A DNA stretch of 37,783 nucleotides from UMGS1279 sp045577695 (lineage in GTDB: Bacteria > Bacillota > Clostridia > Oscillospirales > Acutalibacteraceae), in NCBI GenBank assembly GCA_045577695.1, contig JAZNIW010000010.1:1-37783 (forward strand), in the 5' to 3' direction. A program made the position numbers and the translations under genes. Every line of letters begins with the position of its first letter. The first letter of the stretch is position 1. This document shows positions 32,916 through 37,783 of this stretch, piece after piece. The notes beneath the pieces were generated by a model. It saw only the letters and a program-made list of their open reading frames with translations. It was not told where the DNA came from and searched no databases.

Positions 32916-33243
32916 CCTATTTTTCGTAAAATTGATTTTTTCTTGAAACTCATAAAAAAGTTTCGCTATATTTTGTTATCAAATCAAAGGCATAAACTTT
33001 TGATTTTGATATATAGCTCCTTTATTCATCTGCTCATTACATAAACGGAACCCTTGTGAATTTTTGATACTGATGGTTAGCGGCTTAGCAGAAAAAATTC
33101 CATTCGAGCAGTTTATTGCACGGACAACGAAAAAAGATTTACGATCCGCTAATTAGTAAATTGTATTTCTGAGTTCGTGGTAAATATAAACAGGAGTAAT
33201 GCTTATGTCGGATTTCTTACTGTAAAGATTATCTTGATTGTGT

Positions 33244-33272
33244 TTGACATACACGTTTGATTGTGATATAAT
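33244..33272 (+). promoter_or_regulatory. consensus promoter of the AAA-ATPase unit
   Basis: TTGACA (33244-33249), 17 bases, TATAAT (33267-33272). The predicted start is near 33279. Confidence 0.75.
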
Positions 33273-33301
33273 TCATGCATAATAGAAAGTAGGTATATTA
33301 T

Positions 33302-33322
33302 ATGAAAGGTGATCCTTTTTAG
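33302..33322 (+). CDS. putative leader peptide MKGDPF
   Basis: A six-codon frame ATG-AAA-GGT-GAT-CCT-TTT-TAG, 30 bases after the predicted transcript start, with AGTAGGT upstream. It is followed 34 bases later by a terminator hairpin. This matches the layout of ribosome-stalling attenuators, but expression is unproven. Confidence 0.45.
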   Translation: MKGDPF

Positions 33323-33355
33323 CAGAAATAATTATCCATATCACATATATTTGTT

Positions 33356-33397
33356 GCACAAACTTTTCCTTTTTTAAGGGGTAGTTTGTGCTTTTTT
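33356..33397 (+). terminator. leader terminator (attenuator) before the AAA-ATPase gene
   Basis: GCACAAACT (33356-33364) pairs with AGTTTGTGC (33383-33391), with CCT/AGG inside, followed by six T. It lies inside the leader, between the leader peptide and the ATPase start. Confidence 0.7.
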
Positions 33398-33445
33398 GTT
33401 GACTTGTTCTTTGTGTCTGCTACAAAAGATGAAAAGGTGAAGACA

Positions 33446-34159
33446 ATGTTCTTAAAAAGTTTTTCTTTAAACATACCAAAAGATGAAAGGTCTTATATTA
33501 GAGGCATTCCTGTAATCAAGGCATTAAACAATAATGAATGGTTTAACTTTAAAAAACCAGTTACTTTCTTTGTCGGGGAAAACGGTAGTGGAAAATCAAC
33601 ATTGCTTGAGTCTCTTGCTATTTCGGTTGAATTAAACGCTGAGGGTGGGTCCCGAAATTTCAATTTTTCAACTAAACATACTGAATCTAATCTGCATAAT
33701 TATATTAGAGTTGCTAGAACTTCTTACGAAAAAGACAGTTATTTTCTTAGAGCAGAAAGTTTATATAATGTAGCCTCTAACATTGAGGAGTTAAAGTTGA
33801 ATTTGGATTTTTACGGCGGACGTTCTTTACATGAACAATCTCACGGCGAGAGTTTTATGTCATTAATAGAAAATAGATTTATAGGTAATGGGTTATATCT
33901 TTTGGATGAACCCGAAGCCGCATTATCACCCACAAGACAAATGTCGTTACTAGTACAAATAGATAAACTTGTAAATAACAACTCTCAATTTATTATTGCA
34001 ACACATTCTCCTATCATCTTAGCTTACCCCAATGCAGAAATATATGAAATTACAGAAAACGAAATTAAAAAAACAGCATATAAGGACACGTTTATTTATA
34101 AGATGGTCAAACAATTTGTTAATTCGCCAGAACGTATGATCGATTTATTATTAAATTAA
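33446..34159 (+). CDS. AAA-family (ABC/OLD-like) ATPase
   Basis: 237 residues, a free-standing ABC-type ATPase head: Walker A FFVGENGSGKST, signature-like SHGES, Walker B YLLDEPEAAL and the switch histidine in FIIATHSPII. Such proteins occur in DNA-repair, anti-phage and resistance contexts; the role here is unknown. The ATG at 33446 has AAAGGTGAAG before it. It sits behind a leader peptide and terminator, so it is probably inducible. A broken nucleotidyltransferase follows after 17 bases. Confidence 0.85.
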   Translation: MFLKSFSLNIPKDERSYIRGIPVIKALNNNEWFNFKKPVTFFVGENGSGKSTLLESLAISVELNAEGGSRNFNFSTKHTESNLHNYIRVARTSYEKDSYFLRAESLYNVASNIEELKLNLDFYGGRSLHEQSHGESFMSLIENRFIGNGLYLLDEPEAALSPTRQMSLLVQIDKLVNNNSQFIIATHSPIILAYPNAEIYEITENEIKKTAYKDTFIYKMVKQFVNSPERMIDLLLN

Positions 34160-34176
34160 GCGGAAAGAAATTATAT

Positions 34177-34449
34177 ATGTTTGAAGTGATTAATAAGCGG
34201 ATTAAAAATTTGAACGAATTTGAAAAGTTAGGCTTTTTAAAGCGACATCATATACTTACGCACTACCCTTATGAATTACCCTTACAAACACAGCTTTTGA
34301 AAGAGCAAATGATATTCTCACAGAAAAAACAAAATTTAATTTTTTTGCAAGAGATAGAGAACTTAGCGACGTTAGCAAAAAACAATGATATTCCTCTGTT
34401 GTTTTTTAAAGGTGTGTGCTTAGCTAAAGATATATATTTTTTTCGATAA
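34177..34449 (+). pseudogene. truncated nucleotidyltransferase-family protein (NTP_transf_5-like)
   Basis: 90 codons. The end, LATLAKNNDIPLLFFKGVCL followed by AKDIY, is the N-terminal part of NTP_transf_5-type nucleotidyltransferases, whose catalytic GDIDLL motif should follow. The frame instead runs into sequence belonging to an integrase, so the catalytic part is gone. Its start lies 17 bases after the ATPase gene with GCGGAAAG upstream. Confidence 0.55.
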
Positions 34450-34653
34450 TCGGTTAGCTTTAAAACAAGAGCTCGATACTATGAGGCAACAAAAAGGTTC
34501 TGTAAGTTCTTAGCCGATAATTTTCGTCTGCAAAACTTCAAGAATGTGGAAGATCGGCACTTCAAAGCCTATGTGGAACACCTGAAAGAACACAACTCTG
34601 CCGCAACTATTCAATCCGATCTTTCAGGCATTCGTTATTTCCATAGAAAATCC
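34450..34653 (+). pseudogene. integrase remnant A: N-terminal core-binding domain
   Basis: The frame through SVSFKTRARYYEATKRFCKF and NVEDRHFKAYVEHLKEHNSA to SDLSGIRYFHRKSG is a SAM-like core-binding domain of a tyrosine recombinase. It has no start codon of its own (a stop lies just upstream) and no catalytic domain. Confidence 0.6.
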
Positions 34654-34670
34654 GGTAGTAACAGAAGGAA

Positions 34671-34898
34671 ATGTCGCAACATTTACAGACCGTGCTCAAA
34701 AGAAACAACTTAAAACATATTCGGTATCACGACTTGCGACATTCGTGTGCATCGTTACTGCTTGCCAACGGTGTATCTTTAAAAGAAATTCAAGACCGGT
34801 TAGGTCATTCGGTTTTCAGCACAACGGCAAATATTTATAGCCATTTGGAGTATGGAGCAAAGTTAAAGTCTGTCGGAAAGATTTCCGACAGACTTTAA
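34671..34898 (+). pseudogene. integrase remnant B: C-terminal catalytic domain
   Basis: 75 codons. It has IRYHDLRHSCASLLLANGVS, DRLGHS and TTANIYSHL, the Arg-His, Gly-His and catalytic Tyr boxes of a Tn916-like tyrosine recombinase. The N-terminal two thirds and the first catalytic Arg are missing. The style differs from remnant A, so two integrases were joined by deletion near 34655. The next stretch, 34899-35118, has a GACGGC-AATA-GCCGTC-type hairpin, a repeated TGTCTACCA (about 34953-34972) and a CCAAACCC/GGGTTTGG hairpin, but no gene. Confidence 0.75.
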
Positions 34899-35118
34899 AC
34901 ATTAAGAGAGAAAAGAAGGACGGCGAATAGCCGTCCCATACATAAATTAAAGATGTCTACCAATGTCTACCACGAAAAAAGAGATATTTTCAGGCGAAAA
35001 TCAAAGGCGTGTTTAAGCATAAAAAATCGCCCAAACCCGCATTATTACTGGGTTTGGACGTTTGGGAGTTTTGAACTTAATGACACGAATTAAATGTGCC
35101 TGAAAACTGAGGATTTTC

Positions 35119-35664
35119 TTATTTTTTAACATAGTATTTTCCGTCTATATATTCAAAATCATCTTCACATAAGGAAAAATACTTTTTGTTGTAACACCTG
35201 CAAATTTTCCCGTCACGTTTAGAAATTACAAGGTAAAACTCATCGCCTGGAGTTGAAAAGAATATGCTTGAATAATCGGCATCATCCTTTTCGTGATTTT
35301 TCCAACGGACAGATGTATAATATACATATTCACCGTGCTTTGAAAATTTTATAGTATAAAATATTCTATTGCGTGTTTTTATGTGTATTTCTTCCTTTTC
35401 ACGAACGTGTATAAATATATCTTCAACAATATAATAAGGCGAAGGCAAATGTTTAGTTTTATACTTTAAAACAATATCAAAAATAGATACGGCAAGTATT
35501 ATAAAAAGAATTACACCAAAAATAATGAAAAAATTAGTTTTATTATCTGTATGTAACCAAATTTCTAAAGCCAAAAGAATTATAAAAACCACACCGGAAA
35601 TTATTGTTTTGAAATTTAGCTTGGTTTTTTCACTTAAAAAGTTGTGTTTAGTAATTTTGTTCAT
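35119..35664 (-). CDS. hypothetical two-pass membrane protein
   Basis: 181 residues. Two adjacent membrane segments (about 20-38 and 46-66) are followed by a beta-rich soluble part (KHGEYVYYTSVRWKNHEKDD, FYLVISKRDGKICRCYNKKY). No family is recognised. The ATG at 35664 follows GGCGGTGATGT. AT-rich coding resembles its right-hand neighbours rather than the core genes. Confidence 0.65.
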   Translation of the reverse strand: MNKITKHNFLSEKTKLNFKTIISGVVFIILLALEIWLHTDNKTNFFIIFGVILFIILAVSIFDIVLKYKTKHLPSPYYIVEDIFIHVREKEEIHIKTRNRIFYTIKFSKHGEYVYYTSVRWKNHEKDDADYSSIFFSTPGDEFYLVISKRDGKICRCYNKKYFSLCEDDFEYIDGKYYVKK

Positions 35665-35684
35665 TACATCACCGCCATGGGCGT

Positions 35685-35713
35685 ATTATAGCATAAAAGT
35701 GTCGGAAAATCAA
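35685..35713 (-). promoter_or_regulatory. promoter of the 181-residue membrane protein gene
   Basis: Minus strand TTGATT (35713-35708), 17 bases, TGC-TATAAT (extended -10; hexamer 35690-35685). The leader is only about 15 bases. Confidence 0.65.
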
Positions 35714-35734
35714 TGCGGAGCGTTGTATATCATT

Positions 35735-35932
35735 AATTCCGCAGGAATTGCATATCATCAACTTCGCAAGAAGTTGTATATCATCATTGCGAAAGGGTTT
35801 TTGATACACGCTAAAGCGTGATGATATACAGTCCTAACGGACTGATGAGATACAACACGGCAATGCCGTGTTGATGATATGCCATTGCTTTCGCAATGGA
35901 TAAAAAACCACTCGTTCAAAAGAACGAGTGGT
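35735..35932. repeat. hairpin array 2: palindromes joined by GATGATATAC-type spacers
   Basis: Successive perfect short hairpins: AATTCC/GGAATT (35735-35749), AACTTC/GAAGTT (35760-35775), CACGCT/AGCGTG (35807-35820), CAGTCC/GGACTG (35829-35844), CAACACGGC/GCCGTGTTG (35853-35873), CCATTGC/GCAATGG (35882-35899), and a final ACCACTCGTTC/GAACGAGTGGT (35907-35932) flanked by A6 and T5, a bidirectional terminator. The links are near-identical: GCATATCATC and GTATATCATC on the left, ATGATATA, ATGAGATA and ATGATATG on the right, so their orientation flips at about 35800. Confidence 0.75.
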
Positions 35933-35938
35933 TTTTGG

Positions 35939-36019
35939 TGCGAGTGTTCATAACCAATCTCAAACTGCGGAATACAAAACGTAGTATCGCATCAATTGCG
36001 GTTAGGACTCGCATTTTTT
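35939..36019 (+). terminator. large hairpin with T-run next to array 2
   Basis: TGCGAGT (35939-35945) pairs with ACTCGCA (36007-36013), with AACC/GGTT inside and a partly paired interior (TGCG...CGCA). Six T follow on the plus strand. It lies directly downstream of the TM2 gene on the minus strand. It could end a plus-strand transcript of the array. Confidence 0.45.
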
Positions 36020-36203
36020 ATGGATGATAAGGGTTTGGCTTAAAGAACAGTATTACTAAATCAATGATAACACCCATTCCAAATAATCCGCTGGTGAAGA
36101 CATACAGTACACCGAGCAAAACTCTGCCCTCATAAAATTTGTGAGCACCAAATACACCTAAAAATAGGCATAGAAAGAATGATACCCATTTACTTTTAGC
36201 CAT
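36018..36203 (-). CDS. TM2-domain membrane protein
   Basis: 61 residues, one complete TM2 domain: KSKWVSFFLCLFLGVFGAHK, then FYEGRVLLGVLYVFTSG and a second membrane segment ending PNPYHP. The function of bacterial TM2 proteins is unclear. It overlaps the end of the preceding 272-residue gene by 8 bases, so the two are translationally coupled. Confidence 0.85.
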   Translation of the reverse strand: MAKSKWVSFFLCLFLGVFGAHKFYEGRVLLGVLYVFTSGLFGMGVIIDLVILFFKPNPYHP

Positions 36204-37014
36204 TAATCATTACCTCGTTTTTCTTTTTATAAAATGTTCTTTTCTTCGGTTTAGGCACCTTAAAACTCGTACCTAAAAATGTATTTATTATCCATATAAA
36301 TAATAGAAATACTAAAATCGGAATTACAATTGAAGTTACGATTAATGCGGCGATTTCATTAACTAATTTGTTTAGAGTGTTTTCGGCTTTATCGATTGCC
36401 TCATTAACACTACTCTCAATTTTATTAACTAATTTGTCCCAAAATCCTTTTTCTTCAGGTTCTTCAATAACTTCTTCTTGTACGGGCTCATATAATCCGT
36501 TAAGTTCGTCAACCGATTTATCGATTATCTTGGTAACGCCAATGCTTGTAGGAATTAGTAAGAATAATACAATTGCAAAAATTAAGAATTTTATTGCAAA
36601 TCTTTTGAAAGACTCATTTTTGTTGAATTGATACGCTATGCCTGAAACACAAGAAGCAGGAACTAATAACCCAAATGAGATATACCCCATAGATATAACT
36701 AAGAACTTCTCTAATTGTATTGCACAAGTGATAATTAATAACCAAGAACTTAAATTTGCAATTTCGTTAGCTATAGGAATACCCGCATCATTAGGCAATA
36801 ATGAAATAGCTGTTGAAGTAGCCGCCGTAGTCGCAGTTAGGCTAAGAACATTTTTGCTCTTTTGATTTAAGACTTCAATAATACCTTTAAACATTTCCTT
36901 TGAAGTCGTTATTTCAGTCAATACAAAAACTGAAATTAAAGCACCTATCAATAGTGCAACTGATAAAATCAAAGTTTTTTTGTTATTTGTAATATAATTT
37001 TTAACATTCCACAT
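36196..37014 (-). CDS. hypothetical multi-pass membrane protein
   Basis: 272 residues with about five membrane segments (near 13-33, 80-100, 105-128, 141-160 and 217-245). Between the last two is an acidic/amphipathic stretch (EPVQEEVIEEPEEKGFWDKL, then repeated helix-forming residues of KIESSVNEAIDKAENTLNKL) likely to be a coiled coil. No family is recognised. ATG behind AAGGAGATT; good promoter upstream; coupled to the TM2 gene. Confidence 0.7.
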   Translation of the reverse strand: MWNVKNYITNNKKTLILSVALLIGALISVFVLTEITTSKEMFKGIIEVLNQKSKNVLSLTATTAATSTAISLLPNDAGIPIANEIANLSSWLLIITCAIQLEKFLVISMGYISFGLLVPASCVSGIAYQFNKNESFKRFAIKFLIFAIVLFLLIPTSIGVTKIIDKSVDELNGLYEPVQEEVIEEPEEKGFWDKLVNKIESSVNEAIDKAENTLNKLVNEIAALIVTSIVIPILVFLLFIWIINTFLGTSFKVPKPKKRTFYKKKNEVMING

Positions 37015-37053
37015 TCTTTAATCTCCTTAATTTTAACTTTTTCGATAGTTGTT

Positions 37054-37082
37054 ATTATACCATATATTACCTCACAAAACAA
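37054..37082 (-). promoter_or_regulatory. promoter of the 272-residue/TM2 gene pair
   Basis: Minus strand TTGTTT (37082-37077), 17 bases, TATAAT (37059-37054). Confidence 0.6.
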
Positions 37083-37144
37083 CTTTAATGAAGCAAAGCA
37101 TATCAAAATTTATATCTCCTTACAGTTAATGCTATGAGGCGGTT

Positions 37145-37441
37145 TTATTTGTTTGATTTTAATATCCTCCATATAGACCTTTCGGAATAATTGTATTTCT
37201 GTGCCAACTGGGACACATTATCACCGTTATATTCGTTAATGATTGAGTTATGTATATATTCCTTTGAGAAAAGCCTATTTGGAAATGATACTTGAGTACC
37301 GTGAAAGAGATTGAAAATAACAAACGTTTTTTCAATCCCAATCTCATTAGCAATTTCACGATACACTTCATTAAGTCCGCTAAAATCATCTCCCAAAAGG
37401 TTCACATCCCACTGCTTTGATAAAATTCCGTTTATCGACAT
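37145..37441 (-). CDS. Mor-family transcription activator-like protein
   Basis: 98 residues. LNEVYREIANEIGIEKTFVI and FHGTQVSFPNRLFSKEYIHN are the Mor (Mu middle-operon regulator) dimer region, followed by the helix-turn-helix NVSQLAQKYNYSERSIWRIL. The start at 37441 is preceded by GGAGGTGG. It overlaps the 34-codon gene upstream. Chromosomal Mor-like proteins of Clostridia are of unknown target. Confidence 0.8.
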   Translation of the reverse strand: MSINGILSKQWDVNLLGDDFSGLNEVYREIANEIGIEKTFVIFNLFHGTQVSFPNRLFSKEYIHNSIINEYNGDNVSQLAQKYNYSERSIWRILKSNK

Positions 37442-37536
37442 AATACCACCTCCGCATCGACATAACAACTGACATTGTCTTTGCATTTGGCAGTAACGCC
37501 TCGATTATTTGCTTTTTCTTTTATATTTTTTTGCAT
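37432..37536 (-). CDS. very short gene (34 aa) overlapping the Mor-like start
   Basis: ATG at 37536 behind AAAGGAG, encoding MQKNIKEKANNRGVTAKCKD and ending EVVLCR. Its last codons overlap the Mor-like start by 10 bases, so translation should be coupled. Two Cys and several Lys are present; no family is known. The ribosome binding site lies in the arm of a leader hairpin. Confidence 0.5.
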   Translation of the reverse strand: MQKNIKEKANNRGVTAKCKDNVSCYVDAEVVLCR

Positions 37537-37541
37537 AAAAA

Positions 37542-37693
37542 AACTCCTTTCCGAACAAAAATCATCTGTTCAGAAAAGAGTTTGTAAATTTCGCGAATAA
37601 CATAAGGTAATGTCTGCTATTGAATATACTTACCTATTTTATAGAGCCCACTGACAACTTTGAACGGCAAATCCGTGAAAGTGTCATAGTGGG
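37542..37693 (-). promoter_or_regulatory. structured leader of the Mor-like unit
   Basis: Minus-strand leader with three hairpins: CCCACT/AGTGGG arms at 37693-37647, AGGTAA/TTACCT at about 37634-37605, and AACTCTTTTCTGAAC / CCGAAAGGAGTT-like arms at 37582-37542 (wobble-paired), followed by seven T. The last one looks like a terminator, yet its 3-prime arm contains the AAAGGAG site of the 34-codon gene. The rest of the window to 37783 shows no gene. Confidence 0.5.
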
Positions 37694-37783
37694 TTACGTA
37701 CTTTGAAAAAGTGTGTAATAAAAAAGAGCAGGGGGTAAACCTACTCAAAAATAAAAATAAAAAAACGAGTGCTCATTTCCAAC

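Noticed and set aside
33193..33225. Mini-gene MLMSDFLL after an AGGAG site
   Set aside because: Lies upstream of the consensus promoter at 33244, has no promoter of its own and no neighbour to control.
35735..35932. CRISPR array
   Set aside because: The repeated element is only about 10 bases, the intervening units are palindromes of 14-26 bases rather than unique spacers, and no cas gene is present.

Overview
The window looks like chromosome of a low-GC, Gram-positive, strictly fermentative anaerobe of the class Clostridia, probably an uncultured relative of the Oscillospirales or Ruminococcaceae. That placement is inferred from gene content: the [FeFe]-hydrogenase maturases HydE, HydG and HydF, a glgC-glgD-glgA glycogen operon with the regulatory-type GlgD subunit, a GGGtGRT/NifU-like pair, a SipW-type signal peptidase with TasA/CalY-like proteins, a BspA-like surface protein, strong AGGAGG ribosome binding sites, several TTG and GTG starts, and a tRNA with encoded CCA. 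No 16S gene or other marker is present, so nothing finer is claimed.

Left accessory region (1-9.9 kb): an intergenic hairpin cluster, an ABC exporter, a 1198-residue secreted transglutaminase/leucine-rich-repeat/fibronectin protein, a candidate stand-alone small RNA with its own promoter and terminator (about 6606-6752), an array of short hairpins (6852-7121), an acyltransferase, a small decayed copy of the GGGtGRT gene (8396-8475), a divergent SLOG (DUF2493)/HTH pair sharing an operator-like region, and a REP-associated tyrosine transposase.

Core region (9.9-25.1 kb): GGGtGRT and NifU-like (one operon), glgC-glgD-glgA (one operon), tex plus a HAD phosphatase, htpG, and TM1266-hydE-hydG-hydF (one operon behind a structured leader that ends in a terminator-like hairpin). 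These genes are tightly packed and their promoters and terminators are legible. Together they cover glycogen synthesis from glucose-1-phosphate, protein folding, transcription/RNA metabolism and maturation of the hydrogenase H-cluster. The hydrogenase itself is outside the window.

Right accessory region (25.2-37.8 kb): an isolated phage-type lysis cassette (small membrane protein, holin, amidase), structured intergenic DNA, tRNA-Ser(GGA), a DUF3592 protein, and a minus-strand SipW/TasA-like surface-protein cluster containing a frameshifted TasA-like gene and two very short genes. After it come a zinc-ribbon protein, a Phd antitoxin with a truncated Doc toxin, an AAA ATPase behind a leader peptide and terminator, and a graveyard of broken mobile genes (nucleotidyltransferase fragment and parts of two different integrases). 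The last part holds membrane proteins, a second hairpin array whose spacers read GATGATATAC, and a Mor-like activator behind a leader hairpin that buries a ribosome binding site.

The least explained features are the hairpin arrays, the small-RNA candidate, and the three leaders (hyd operon, AAA ATPase, Mor-like gene) that appear built for conditional termination or translation. All reading was by eye; similarity searches, RNA folding and covariance tests were not run.
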